From CBINFS01 sp966250015 (GTDB lineage: Bacteria; Bacteroidota; Rhodothermia; Rhodothermales; DASSAV01): 64,000 bases of DNA. Each line of letters begins with the position of its first letter. The first letter of the stretch is position 1. The position numbers were made by a program, and so were the translations under genes. The DNA lies in contig CBINFS010000017.1 of assembly GCA_966250015.1 (NCBI GenBank), positions 13,154 through 77,153 on the forward strand, given 5' to 3'. The notes beneath the pieces are model-generated. The model saw only the letters and a program-made list of their open reading frames with translations. It was not told the origin of the DNA and did not search any database. Of the stretch, positions 25,015 to 34,055 are shown piece after piece.

Positions 25015-25827
25015 TCAGAGCAGGTGTTTGATCCGCCCGCCGTCTACCGGGAGGGCGATGCCGGTGATGTAGCTGGCGCGGGCGCTGACGAGGAATGCCG
25101 CCGCGGCGGCAAACTCGGACGGCTCGCCGATCCGCTTGAGGGCGTTCTGCTCGGCCCAGCCTGCCTCCACCTCCTCGATCGACTGCCCGGTCCGTGCCTG
25201 TATCGACTGGCCGAGGTTCTTCATCCGGTCGGTCCTCGTGTAACCCGGGAGGATCGTGTTGACGGTGATCCCTTCCGGGCCCAGCTCCTCGGAAAGGCTC
25301 TTCGCAAATCCCTGTACTCCCGCTCGGGACACGTTGGAGAGGTACAGGTTCGGTATCGGTTGTTTCGCCGAAACCGACGTAATCATGAGGATTCGGGCGT
25401 GCCCCTGCTCTTTCGCGGCTTTCCGGAGGTGCGGCAGAGCGTGGCGGCAGAGGTTGATGGTGCTCATCAGGTTGAGCTCGAGCGCATCCCGCCAGTCCTT
25501 CGCGTCGAAATCGTCGACGAACCCCGACGGCGGCCCGCCGGCGTTCGTCACGAGGATGTTCAGACCGCCAAACTCGCCCACCGTCTTTCGGACGGCTGCC
25601 TCGATCTGATCTTCGTGCGTGACGTCGCAGACGACCGGCAGGACGTTCCGAGCATCCGCTCCGGTTTCCTTGCGAATGGCTTCGGCAGCAGCGTTGACGC
25701 GTTCGTCGTAGCGGGAGCAGATCGTAACTTTGCACCCTTCCTTCACAAGCTCACTTGCAACGGCATAGCCAAGTCCACTGCTCGCCCCGGTAACCAGGGC
25801 CACCCGTCCGCTTAATCCAAGATCCAT
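25015..25827 (-). CDS. SDR-family oxidoreductase lacking the YxxxK pair
   Basis: Rossmann-fold dehydrogenase-like protein of 270 residues from the ATG at 25827. NAD(P)-binding GASSGLG (14-20), CDVT (67-70) and TNAGG (94-98) are intact, and Ser151 of the active site is present (ITSVSA). The usual tyrosine and lysine of YxxxK align with Ser164 and Arg168 (LSNVSRAGVQGF). This substitution is known in a subfamily with an SN..RAG pattern, annotated as 3-oxoacyl-ACP reductase-like. Its catalysis is uncertain. An earlier in-frame ATG at 25887 adds a basic 20-residue stretch and is unlikely. It is divergent from ridA. Confidence 0.88.
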   Translation of the reverse strand: MDLGLSGRVALVTGASSGLGYAVASELVKEGCKVTICSRYDERVNAAAEAIRKETGADARNVLPVVCDVTHEDQIEAAVRKTVGEFGGLNILVTNAGGPPSGFVDDFDAKDWRDALELNLMSTINLCRHALPHLRKAAKEQGHARILMITSVSAKQPIPNLYLSNVSRAGVQGFAKSLSEELGPEGITVNTILPGYTRTDRMKNLGQSIQARTGQSIEEVEAGWAEQNALKRIGEPSEFAAAAAFLVSARASYITGIALPVDGGRIKHLL

Positions 25828-25919
25828 GGTCGTAACGTTTAATCTTTGTCCAATTTTCGCTTGAGTTTGAACCGTTCGCGGGCGCAAGTTACGGCACCGT
25901 ACCTAACTGAATCCGACCC

Positions 25920-26324
25920 ATGACCCGCAACAAATCGATTTCCACCCCGCGCTCACCCATCAAAACCCCCTCGGCGCCCGCCGCGATTGGCCCCTACAGC
26001 CAGGCCATAATCGTCGGTGACACGCTGTACTGTTCGGGACAGGTCGCAATTGATCCCAAAACGGGCAGCCTCATCCAGGGCACCGTCGACGCCGAAACCG
26101 AGCAGGTGCTCGAAAACCTGGGAGCCGTCCTGCGTGCGGCAGGGATGGGTTACGAACACGTCGTCCGCTGTACCGTCTTCCTGACCGACATGAACGACTA
26201 CGCGGCGGTCAACGAAGTATACGCACGGTACTTCAGTGATGCCGCGCCCGCTCGTGAGGCGATCCAGGTAAGCGGATTGCCCCGCAACGCACGCGTCGAG
26301 ATTTCCTGTATCGCCGTACGCTGA
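25920..26324 (+). CDS. ridA: RidA-family enamine/imine deaminase
   Basis: Hydrolyses reactive enamines and imines formed by PLP enzymes such as threonine dehydratase, protecting PLP proteins; soluble trimer. The 134 residues include the family core AIGPYSQAIIVGDTLYCSGQ (with the conserved Tyr) and the C-terminal signature RNARVEISCIA with the substrate-binding Arg. An N-terminal extension of about 18 residues (MTRNKSISTPRSPIKTPS) is longer than in E. coli RidA; no better start exists downstream. It converges on the lipoprotein gene at 26342. Confidence 0.93.
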   Translation: MTRNKSISTPRSPIKTPSAPAAIGPYSQAIIVGDTLYCSGQVAIDPKTGSLIQGTVDAETEQVLENLGAVLRAAGMGYEHVVRCTVFLTDMNDYAAVNEVYARYFSDAAPAREAIQVSGLPRNARVEISCIAVR

Positions 26325-26341
26325 ATCCCGGCCGCTTCTTT

Positions 26342-26881
26342 TCAGATCGCCTCGAAGGTTATCCTGAACGATACGTGGACGAGGAAGACGACGTCGTCCG
26401 ACGCCGGGCCGGCCGCATTTAGCGTGAGCCTTCCCCTGAATGACGACGCGGCCAGGTACGAACCCACGTCGCTGCCGGTAACCGACTGCAACGATTTCCG
26501 GAAGTTGGCCGGCATGCTGTTGTCGCTGGCGACCTGAACCGGGTTCAGGCCGGACGCGGTAAGCGCAACCGACGCACTACTCACGAGCGGTTGCAGGTTC
26601 GTGCCGGGGGGCGAGAGCAATTCCAGCTCGACCTCGGTGATGTTCGCCGAAAAGATCTCGCCCTTCGAGAACCCTTGCAGCCGGCCCTCCAGGTCGATCG
26701 AGTTGGACGACTGAACGGTAAGCTCCTCGCCCGCCTCGAAAGCCGACTGGTCGATTTCGAACCGGAGCGTCACGTCGTGGTCCAAAACGGGCCGGGTTCC
26801 GGGTTCCTCGATGGTGTCACACCCGGAGACGAAGACGACAATCAACAAAAGGGTTAGTACGACCGTAACAAGCTGCTTCAC
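26342..26881 (-). CDS. Exported lipoprotein, unknown function
   Basis: The GTG at 26881 gives a clean lipoprotein signal, basic start then LVTVVLTLLLIVVFVSGC, and a 179-residue protein. The longer ATG-initiated frame from 26992 would overlap the end of apt by 56 bp and put 37 odd residues before the signal, so GTG is preferred. The mature part is beta-rich (VTLRFEIDQSAFEAGEELTV, LTLNAAG, VHVSFRITFEAI) without recognisable motifs. It probably follows apt in one transcript (55 bp spacing). Confidence 0.75.
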   Translation of the reverse strand: MKQLVTVVLTLLLIVVFVSGCDTIEEPGTRPVLDHDVTLRFEIDQSAFEAGEELTVQSSNSIDLEGRLQGFSKGEIFSANITEVELELLSPPGTNLQPLVSSASVALTASGLNPVQVASDNSMPANFRKSLQSVTGSDVGSYLAASSFRGRLTLNAAGPASDDVVFLVHVSFRITFEAI

Positions 26882-26936
26882 GCTACATACCCTCGTTTTG
26901 GTGTGGTGCGCAAAAAACGTCGGAAATCGCTCCGGT

Positions 26937-27464
26937 TCAAACGTGGAGAACGGTATGAACGAAGAGGTCTTCCGGGAGTCTGCCACGTCCATTCAGAAAA
27001 TCCAGTTCCAGCAGGAAGGCACATCCGACGACTTTTGCCCGAGCGTTGGAGGCGAGCTGGTAGGTAGCCATGGCCGTGCCGCCCGTCGCAATGACGTCGT
27101 CGTGGATGAGCACGCGATCGCCGCCACTGAGGGCGTCGACGTGCATTTCGATCGTGTCGGTGCCGTATTCGAGTGCGTACTCCGCACTCACCGTCTTGTA
27201 GGGAAGTTTGCCCTTTTTGCGGACCGGTACGAAACCGGCCTCCAGGCGAGCAGCGAGCAGGCTCCCGAGGATAAATCCACGGGCCTCGATACCGATTACC
27301 TTCGTGACGCCGCTTCCAAGAAAGGGCTCGGCGAGGGCTTCGACCGCCTGCTTCAAAAGGCGATTATCGGCCAGCACCGGGGTGATGTCCTTGAACTGGA
27401 TGCCGGGCTTCGGGAAGTCCGGCACATTTCGAATGGCGCGTTCGAGTTCCTTGATATCAATCAT
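26937..27464 (-). CDS. apt: Adenine phosphoribosyltransferase
   Basis: Purine salvage: adenine plus PRPP to AMP. 175 residues, normal length. The PRPP-binding loop is VLIHDDVIATGGTA (118-131). The N-terminal FPKPGIQFKDITPVLAD and the flexible-loop region VRKKGKLPYKT are typical. Flanked by a lipoprotein gene downstream and, 120 bp upstream, the amidase gene, all on the minus strand. Confidence 0.96.
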   Translation of the reverse strand: MIDIKELERAIRNVPDFPKPGIQFKDITPVLADNRLLKQAVEALAEPFLGSGVTKVIGIEARGFILGSLLAARLEAGFVPVRKKGKLPYKTVSAEYALEYGTDTIEMHVDALSGGDRVLIHDDVIATGGTAMATYQLASNARAKVVGCAFLLELDFLNGRGRLPEDLFVHTVLHV

Positions 27465-27584
27465 GAGTAAGCAAAATCAAAAGAGGGCGAGATCCGGCAT
27501 CACTCCACCTCGCTGGATCCCCGGAACGTCGAAATTAATGCCGAACGCAGAGATTGGAAAGCCGGAAGAAGCCCGAGCGCCCCT

Positions 27585-28775
27585 TTAGTTTTGACCGGCG
27601 GTCAGATGAAGGTCCCGCTCGTACTGCTCCTTGAACGCCTTGACGGCCTGAAAAATGGCCTGCGCCAGGTTTGCCTGTCCCTCCTTGCTTTTCAGATACG
27701 CTCCTTCGCGGGCATTCGTTACGAAGCCCAGCTCGACCAGCACCGCCGGCATCGACGCGCTCCAGAGCACGTAGAATCCGGCCTGCTTCACCCCTCGGCT
27801 CTGGCGCGAGAGGCTTTTCTCGAATACGTCTTCGATGAGTCCGGCTAATTGTTCGCTCTTGCGCATGTAGGCGCTGTTGGCAAGCGTCTGGAGGACCAGG
27901 TTTTGCTCGTCGTATTCGCGGTACTGGTCGGGATCGTCCTCATAGCGGACGACGCTGTTTTCACGCTCCATGACGGCCCGGGCGGCCTCCGTTTTGTGCA
28001 TGCCGAGGAAAAAGGTCTCCGTACCGCTGGCCGATCGATTCCGGGCTGCATTGGCGTGAATCGATATGAAGAGCTTGCCCCCGGCCCGGTTCGCGATCCG
28101 TCCCCGCTCTTTCAGCTCGATGAAACGGTCGTCCTTCCGCGTGTAGACGACCCGGATGCCGAGGTTTTCTTCGATCAACCGCCCTACCTGAAGCGCCACC
28201 GCGAGGGTGACGTCCTTCTCCCTCACGCCATTCGCAACCGCGCCGAAGTCCTTCCCTCCGTGCCCCGCGTCGATCACGATGGTGTCCAGCTTCCACCGAT
28301 CCCGCGCGTCACGCGACGGGCCCGACGCACCCGTCTCGCCCCCCGCACGCGCCACCGCCACCGGCGGCGCAGCGTCGGGGACCGAGATCGATAGCAACAG
28401 GTCGTCCGATTCCCGGTCCCGGTAAACCGTAGCTTCCGGCGACCGTATCGATTCCGGAATCCGGAACTGTAGAGACAGATGCCCGCCTTTCCTCACGACT
28501 TCGTAGGCTTCAACAGGTGACGACGGCTCGTCTTTCTGAAAGGATGGGGACAGCGAAGTGTTGAAAACGATCACCTCGATCAGCCCGGGCTCGATGAGGC
28601 GTGGCGAGGCAAAAGCGCTGATCGGGCCATCCGTATGAAACCGAATCACGAGCGCTTCCCCATTCGATGACGACCAGAACGACACCCGCTCGAGGCGGGG
28701 CTCCGCCTCGACAGAAGACCACACCAGGTTTAGCGCCAAAAATAAACCAGCAGCGACCCGGAATCGGTTCTTCAT
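27585..28775 (-). CDS. N-acetylmuramoyl-L-alanine amidase (AmiC-like)
   Basis: Periplasmic zinc amidase cutting the bond between MurNAc and the stem peptide. ATG 28775 gives a signal peptide (FRVAAGLFLALNLVWSSVEA). An AMIN-like beta domain fills residues 26-125, and an Amidase_3 catalytic domain starts at about 165: IDAGHGGKDFGA (zinc His), REKDVTL (zinc Glu), ISIHANAA (zinc His), LVELGFVTN (catalytic Glu). Cell-division or daughter-cell-separation role is known for the family. In E. coli such enzymes need EnvC/NlpD activators; none is seen here. Confidence 0.94.
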   Translation of the reverse strand: MKNRFRVAAGLFLALNLVWSSVEAEPRLERVSFWSSSNGEALVIRFHTDGPISAFASPRLIEPGLIEVIVFNTSLSPSFQKDEPSSPVEAYEVVRKGGHLSLQFRIPESIRSPEATVYRDRESDDLLLSISVPDAAPPVAVARAGGETGASGPSRDARDRWKLDTIVIDAGHGGKDFGAVANGVREKDVTLAVALQVGRLIEENLGIRVVYTRKDDRFIELKERGRIANRAGGKLFISIHANAARNRSASGTETFFLGMHKTEAARAVMERENSVVRYEDDPDQYREYDEQNLVLQTLANSAYMRKSEQLAGLIEDVFEKSLSRQSRGVKQAGFYVLWSASMPAVLVELGFVTNAREGAYLKSKEGQANLAQAIFQAVKAFKEQYERDLHLTAGQN

Positions 28776-28917
28776 CCAATAAGGTCCCGTCGTATCTAAT
28801 TTGACCATTACTCGTGGACGAACGACTTACCCGAACCCAATTAAATATTATATCTTAAGGTAACAAAGCCCGGCCGGAATAAGCTAAGGAAAAGGCGGGC
28901 GTCGCGAAACCGCAACG

Positions 28918-31380
28918 TCAATCTTCTTTTTGCAGCACGACGTTGTCCTTTTTCTGGCTCACCGGCAGCTTGACGATGAACCGTGAACCCCGTCCCGGCA
29001 CACTCGTGGCCGTGATGGAACCCTCGTGGCGTTCGACGATCCGGCGGCAGATCGATAGCCCCATCCCCGTCCCCTCGTATTCGTCGTTGCCGTGCAACCG
29101 TTGGAACGGTGAAAAAATGCGATCGAGATATTTTTCGTCAAAACCCGTGCCGTTATCCTCGACCACGATGCAGCAAAAGTCCTCCCCTGCGGACTTGGCG
29201 CATTCCTCGTCTGGAAGGCAGTAAACACGAACTATCGGCCGCACGTCGGGCCTGCGAAACTTCAGCGCATTCTCGACGAGATGGTGCAATAATTGCCGGA
29301 TCTGGGTCGGATCAGCTTCAATGATCGGCAGTTCCTCGATAGTGACTTCAGCGCCGGTTTGTTCGATGGTTCCCCTGAGCTCCGACAGCGCATCCTTTAC
29401 GACGAGCTTGAGGTCGATCGATTCGTAGGGTTGATCGGTCGTCGTGACACTCGAGAATGCGAGCAGGTCCGAGATCAGCCGAGACATCCGGTCCGCCGAT
29501 TCGTACATCCGCTCGACGTAGAACTGTGCTTCCTCGCTCAGGGCGGCGCCCTGCTCCGTCTTCAAAAGATCGGCGAACGAGCGAATCTTCCGCAGCGGCT
29601 CCTGTAGATCGTGGGACGCGACGAAGGCAAAATCCTGCAGCTCCCTGTTCCGCTGCCCGAGCGCGCGGTTGATCCGAACCAGGTCCATCGTACGTTGCTT
29701 TACCCGCTCTTCGAGCGTTTCACTGAGCCGTTTGAGGCGCAGCCGCTCCTTATCGAGCGCTTCGACAAGCTGCTCGCGTACCCGTTCGGCCTGCTTCCGG
29801 TCGGAAATGTCCTGGAGAAAGAAGGTGTACTTTTTTTCGCCGTTGAGGTCGAAACCGCTCCATGTGACCAGGAGTGGTACGGTGCGGCCGTCGCTGCGCC
29901 GGCCGTCGGCTTCACCTCCACGCGCCATGCGCGTCCAGAGATGGCCGGATTGACCCGGGGGCGACGTCGTGCTTCCGTTTCCGGGCACCTGAGGCTCGAT
30001 CATCTCGTCCACGTTTCGGCCAATGGCATCGTCAGCCGTGTATCCGAGGATGTGCTCCGCGGCAGGGTTGAACGCCTCCACCGTGCCCGACGAATCAGTC
30101 ACGATTATCCCTTCCGCCGAAGTCTGGAGGATCGCCCGCTGCCTCCGCTCTTCGTTCTCCAGCTTCACCACCTGCTCCTGAATTTTCTCGGACATTGCCA
30201 CGTAGGTGCGAGCGAGGACCCCGATCTCGTCCGTCCGATCGAGCGGCAGATCCTCACCCAGGTCTTCGCTGCCGAACCGGGAGATCGCCCGCGTGATCCG
30301 GCTCAAGGGATCGAGCAGGTAGCGGGAGAAGGCGAGCACAAGCGCAATCCCTGCGAAGCTGAACAGAAAAGTGATGAAGATGCTGCGGTTTCGAACCTGT
30401 GTCACCGCCGCCAGGACCTGCTCGTGCGGCGAGGTGACGCCGATCACCAGCGGGTGCCGGACGGAGCCCAGACCGAACTCTACCCGCTCGAAATAAGCGC
30501 TGACGGGTACTCCCGACGCCGACTTTGTCTCTTCGATCCGCGTCGAAAGTCCGTCTCCTAACACTACAGCTTCGGCATCCGGGAAAATGTCCTGAAGGAG
30601 GTATACCCTGCCCTGCTCGTATTCAAACCCGGGGCTCAGGTCGGACCGCGTAAGCAGCTCGCCACGTTCGTTCGCAAGGTAGAGCGTACGATCATTCCCC
30701 GCCTGCTCGCGAAGGATCCCAAACGTCTCACGCATGTCCACGTCGATCGTAATCAGCCCGAAGAGGTCGCCGTTTACGGTAAAGACGGGGGTTGAAGCGC
30801 GAAGGATCGGCACGCCGAAGCGGGTGGCGTCGCTCGAATCCGCGTTAGGCCTGATCTCCGAGATGAAGACTTCGCCCTTTGCCTGTTTGACCGCCTCCTC
30901 GTAGGAGAAGTGGTCGGAGAGATGCCGAAGCTCGGCGGATGTCGCCCGAACGATCCGCTCGTTGCGTTTTTCAACGGCGACGAACTCGCGCCCGCGGTCG
31001 CCAAGCCCGGCAAAGCTGATCCGGAAGTAGCTTGGCCGGTTCTCAAGGAAGACGTTGAAGATCTCGGCGAGCTGTCCGCGCCACTCACGGTCGCTGATAG
31101 CGGTGACCGGATCGAGCTTAAAACCCCGCCCGCGGGCAGTCCAGATGCGAACGAGTCCCTCGACGGGTGGTGTGGCAGCTAGGAAACGTGCGTCCGACCC
31201 GATGGCCTCTACGGATGAGTTCAACCGAACCCGCACTACTGTAGCCGTGTGCTGCAACCGGTCGGTCGAGGCTTGAATGAGATGGTCCTTCGACCCTCGA
31301 TATACGAGTATCCCGACGGTGGCTGTCGCGAGCCATACCAGAACGGAAAAAATTATCGCGAATCGACCACCAATGCTCAT
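28918..31380 (-). CDS. Membrane sensor histidine kinase: Cache sensor, HAMP, PAS
   Basis: 820-residue inner-membrane kinase. TM1 at about 8-27; a large extracytoplasmic dCache-like sensor (about 30-330); TM2 at about 333-353; HAMP (about 357-410, ending in an EKIQEQVVKLENEERR coiled coil); PAS (about 415-530, TSAEGIIVTDSSGTVEAFNP); HisKA phosphoacceptor His in VASHDLQEPLRKIRSF; HATPase with N box VENALKF, G1 EDNGTGFDE and G2 GTGMGLSICRR. The DLQEPLRKI dimerisation box is the phytochrome-like type. There is no adjacent response regulator, so it may pair with one of the orphan regulators. No receiver domain is attached. Confidence 0.93.
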   Translation of the reverse strand: MSIGGRFAIIFSVLVWLATATVGILVYRGSKDHLIQASTDRLQHTATVVRVRLNSSVEAIGSDARFLAATPPVEGLVRIWTARGRGFKLDPVTAISDREWRGQLAEIFNVFLENRPSYFRISFAGLGDRGREFVAVEKRNERIVRATSAELRHLSDHFSYEEAVKQAKGEVFISEIRPNADSSDATRFGVPILRASTPVFTVNGDLFGLITIDVDMRETFGILREQAGNDRTLYLANERGELLTRSDLSPGFEYEQGRVYLLQDIFPDAEAVVLGDGLSTRIEETKSASGVPVSAYFERVEFGLGSVRHPLVIGVTSPHEQVLAAVTQVRNRSIFITFLFSFAGIALVLAFSRYLLDPLSRITRAISRFGSEDLGEDLPLDRTDEIGVLARTYVAMSEKIQEQVVKLENEERRQRAILQTSAEGIIVTDSSGTVEAFNPAAEHILGYTADDAIGRNVDEMIEPQVPGNGSTTSPPGQSGHLWTRMARGGEADGRRSDGRTVPLLVTWSGFDLNGEKKYTFFLQDISDRKQAERVREQLVEALDKERLRLKRLSETLEERVKQRTMDLVRINRALGQRNRELQDFAFVASHDLQEPLRKIRSFADLLKTEQGAALSEEAQFYVERMYESADRMSRLISDLLAFSSVTTTDQPYESIDLKLVVKDALSELRGTIEQTGAEVTIEELPIIEADPTQIRQLLHHLVENALKFRRPDVRPIVRVYCLPDEECAKSAGEDFCCIVVEDNGTGFDEKYLDRIFSPFQRLHGNDEYEGTGMGLSICRRIVERHEGSITATSVPGRGSRFIVKLPVSQKKDNVVLQKED

Positions 31381-31602
31381 TCTCTCTCAGGGCTACCCGA
31401 TTGCCTGAACGCCTGCCACACGAGCCTTACCTGCGATACTGACGGCTTCCTGATACGAACGGCCGGGACCACAAAACACCGGGCTGGAATCCGAAAGGGC
31501 AGGTTTCAACCCGCAAGTCTCTACCTGGATTATTGTACCCATATGTATACCTGTAAAGTTCTGGATACGGCATTACGCACCAGGTGATCTAATAGGAACG
31601 AT

Positions 31603-31639
31603 AACAAAAAGCCCCCGAAGTCCCAACGACTCCAGGGGC
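31603..31639 (-). terminator. Rho-independent terminator of the ECF operon
   Basis: On the minus strand a hairpin with GCCCC(T)GGAGT/ACTTC(G)GGGGC arms (31611-31639) is followed by TTTTTGTT. It lies 27 bp after the last gene of the four-gene ECF sigma operon. Confidence 0.8.
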
Positions 31640-31666
31640 AAAATGAGAAGGATCTCGCGTTAAAGC

Positions 31667-32350
31667 TTACCAGTCGTAGATCGTCTCTTCTCCAAGCAGC
31701 TCTCTCAGGCGACGGTCGACGATCTCGTCCCGAGCTCTCCGGCGCTCCTCAAGACGCTCCCGCTTCTCCTGAAGCCTTTCCTGGAGCCGCTCCGCTTCTT
31801 TCTCTTCGAGCGCAGCCTTTCTCTCAAACAGGGTCTGCAGCTTCTCCCGTATTTCCGCCTCGAGCTCAGCCTTTTCAGCGGCCTCCGCTCGACGCGCCTG
31901 CCGGGCCAGAGTGCGCACTTCCTTCTCCATTTTGTCTATCTCAACCCGCTCTTCGACAAACTCTCCGTTCCAGAAGTCGAAGACCATAGGGCCATTCGGT
32001 GCAAACTCAAACCGCTCGCGTAGCTCATCCAGCTTTGGCGCCAGCTCCGCGAATTTTGTACGGTCGAAAAACTCAAATTCTGGTTGCCTGGAGCTGAAGA
32101 AGCGCACTTTGCGTGCAATTTCATCCGGATCGACGAAGAACACGTCCGACCCGTCCAGATTATCATTTTCATCATGGTGGACGATCACTTTACCGTCCTC
32201 ATCGATCACGATCACCGTCCGCTTCCCCTTGGTTACGATGGTATCCGGCGGTGCAGCCTGTGAGAAGGCGATAATGGGAAAGATCAGGCAGAGGATCAAC
32301 GGCAGCACGAGTGCCGGAACCCAACGACTAAGGTATTTCGAGTGGCTCAT
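31667..32350 (-). CDS. Exported coiled-coil protein A of the ECF operon
   Basis: 227 residues, no family recognised. Signal peptide at about residues 9-31 (VPALVLPLILCLIFPIIAFSQ). A small beta segment (KRTVIVIDEDGKVIVHHD) comes next. Residues 130-220 are a long charged coiled coil rich in Glu, Arg and Lys (ERLQERLQEKRERLEERRR). It ends with IVDRRLRELLGEE. The next gene upstream, at 32394, ends with the very similar IIDRRIQELIG, so the two share a C-terminal element. Periplasmic helical proteins in stress operons (CpxP, Spy, ZraP) offer a loose functional analogy only. Confidence 0.8.
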   Translation of the reverse strand: MSHSKYLSRWVPALVLPLILCLIFPIIAFSQAAPPDTIVTKGKRTVIVIDEDGKVIVHHDENDNLDGSDVFFVDPDEIARKVRFFSSRQPEFEFFDRTKFAELAPKLDELRERFEFAPNGPMVFDFWNGEFVEERVEIDKMEKEVRTLARQARRAEAAEKAELEAEIREKLQTLFERKAALEEKEAERLQERLQEKRERLEERRRARDEIVDRRLRELLGEETIYDW

Positions 32351-32393
32351 GGGTGTTGGGTCAGGGTTGGTTTTTTGAAAAGTCCAGGTGGTA

Positions 32394-33278
32394 TCAGGGC
32401 CGCCTACGGTCGGCTCCGATCAGCTCTTGAATCCGCCGGTCGATAATCAAGTCTTTATTGATCGCACGCTCCTCCAGCCGCTTTCGAAGCTCGTCGATCT
32501 GCCGTTCAAGCTGGCGGATCTCTCTGCGACGGTTTTCCTGTTTGAGCTCGAATATCTCGTCGAGCTGCGCGCGCAGGGTTTGCAGGCCGGCGCGGTAATC
32601 CGGCGAGTCGGCCATTTCCCGTAGTTTAGCCGCAAGCAGTTGGCTTTCCTGTTCGAGCTCTTCTTCACGAAGGAGCTGCCGGTAGAGGAAGCGGTCGTGT
32701 TCCTGCACGTCGTTCAGGTAGCGCCTGACCTCTACCATCGGAAGCTGATCGGCGACCAGAGTGATTTGCTGCGCCCAGTCGCGCGCCTGATTGGCAAGCT
32801 CACTCTCGCGGCGGCGCGCCATCGTCTCGCTGAATCGGCGGAGCTCGTCGGCCTGCTGCAAAAGGATCTCGACGGGCTTGCCGGCGACGAAGAACTCGGC
32901 GGGAGCCCTGTTTTTTAACGGTTCCGCAGCAAAGGCTTCACGGGATACGGGCGAACGGTCGCGGAAGAACACGGACACCTGCCCGTTCCCCTCCTCGCTC
33001 CCCACTTCGACCACGTTGCCGTCGTCGAAGCGGTAATAGCGGCCGTTCAGGGGAATCACCGGCTCGATCCCTTCCGTGAAGCTGAATTGAAGGTCGATTC
33101 CACGGGTGTCGAGCGATGCCGGGAGCTGCCGGGCGGGCACCTGCTTCCCGTCAACGTACACGTTCCCTTCCCGGATCAAAATCGTTCGAAGCGGCTGTGC
33201 ATCGACGGTATGAACCATTGACAGGATAATGACGCCCGCAACTACCAGGCATCGAAAAATGATTGTACACCGTTTCAT
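32394..33278 (-). CDS. Exported coiled-coil protein B of the ECF operon
   Basis: 294 residues from ATG 33278 with signal peptide CLVVAGVIILSMVHTVDAQ; unrecognised. A beta-rich N-terminal part (about 25-90: RTILIREGNVYVDGKQVPA, YYRFDDGNVVEVG) is followed by helices and a final coiled coil (LKQENRRREIRQLERQIDELR) ending in LIIDRRIQELIG. The shared ending with protein A suggests duplication or a common partner. It lies between the anti-sigma gene and protein A (44 bp). Confidence 0.8.
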   Translation of the reverse strand: MKRCTIIFRCLVVAGVIILSMVHTVDAQPLRTILIREGNVYVDGKQVPARQLPASLDTRGIDLQFSFTEGIEPVIPLNGRYYRFDDGNVVEVGSEEGNGQVSVFFRDRSPVSREAFAAEPLKNRAPAEFFVAGKPVEILLQQADELRRFSETMARRRESELANQARDWAQQITLVADQLPMVEVRRYLNDVQEHDRFLYRQLLREEELEQESQLLAAKLREMADSPDYRAGLQTLRAQLDEIFELKQENRRREIRQLERQIDELRKRLEERAINKDLIIDRRIQELIGADRRRP

Positions 33279-33332
33279 AACACGCCCATCGTTATCGATC
33301 AACAATACTTGCTCAAGCTTCGAGCCATTCGA

Positions 33333-34055
33333 TCATTCACCTATCTGGTAGGCCGGCTGGAGGCCATAACGGCCGTTGCCTTCCGACCTCACACTTTCGA
33401 ACATGGATTCTCTGGGGAACATGGGTTCGCCCCAGTCCAGCGCGTCGCTACGTTCCATGAGCATCCGGACCCGCCCGTGCAACGCCCTCACCGTTTCGCC
33501 TTCGTCCCAGGCCAGGGCACCCCCTTCCAGGCGGACGTCCGATGCGTGGCCGTAGCGGCCTGAATCCGAAATCAGGGTTTCGGCAGACAACGAAGGACCA
33601 ACGGGAGCCTGTGGTTGCCGATCGGCGAGAGTTCGGGCTGCCCGTGAGGGCTGTTCCGTCGCCTGCGTAATCTGCGGTGCTTCCACCTCGGTTTGCATCA
33701 CCGGAAGCGGCGAAAGTTGCCAGACCCCGAGCCCGATTATCAGCAATAACGTGGCGAACACGCCTGCCAGGCGGTAGCGGAGCGCCTTGCTGCGGGGAGC
33801 GGGCGCCCGATCGTCCCGATAGCCCGTATGCCCCTGCGTCGTCGCAATCTGCGCCATTCGCATAACCGCCTCGATGGTGCGGTTGTCGGGACGCTCGCGA
33901 CGCCGATGGTCGAGAAAGAACTTGACCTCGCTGAGGGCATGGTATTCCCTCCGGAACTCCTCGTCCTCCTCGATCAATCTTCGGAAGTCCTGATGATCCG
34001 GCAGCTCGCCGTACAACGCCCGGATTATTTGCTGCTCCTTATCCATATTCTTCAC
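33333..34055 (-). CDS. Probable membrane anti-sigma factor
   Basis: 240 residues with one TM helix at about 95-113 (LAGVFATLLLIIGLGVWQL), so the N-terminal ~90 residues are cytoplasmic and the rest periplasmic, the standard plan of an ECF anti-sigma. The N-domain is helical (EQQIIRALYGELPD, FRREYHALSEVKFFL). It lacks the HxxxCxxC zinc motif of ZAS anti-sigmas. The start overlaps the end of the sigma gene by 4 bp (ATGA), a strong sign of a sigma/anti-sigma pair. The role is inferred from context and topology. Confidence 0.8.
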   Translation of the reverse strand: MKNMDKEQQIIRALYGELPDHQDFRRLIEEDEEFRREYHALSEVKFFLDHRRRERPDNRTIEAVMRMAQIATTQGHTGYRDDRAPAPRSKALRYRLAGVFATLLLIIGLGVWQLSPLPVMQTEVEAPQITQATEQPSRAARTLADRQPQAPVGPSLSAETLISDSGRYGHASDVRLEGGALAWDEGETVRALHGRVRMLMERSDALDWGEPMFPRESMFESVRSEGNGRYGLQPAYQIGE

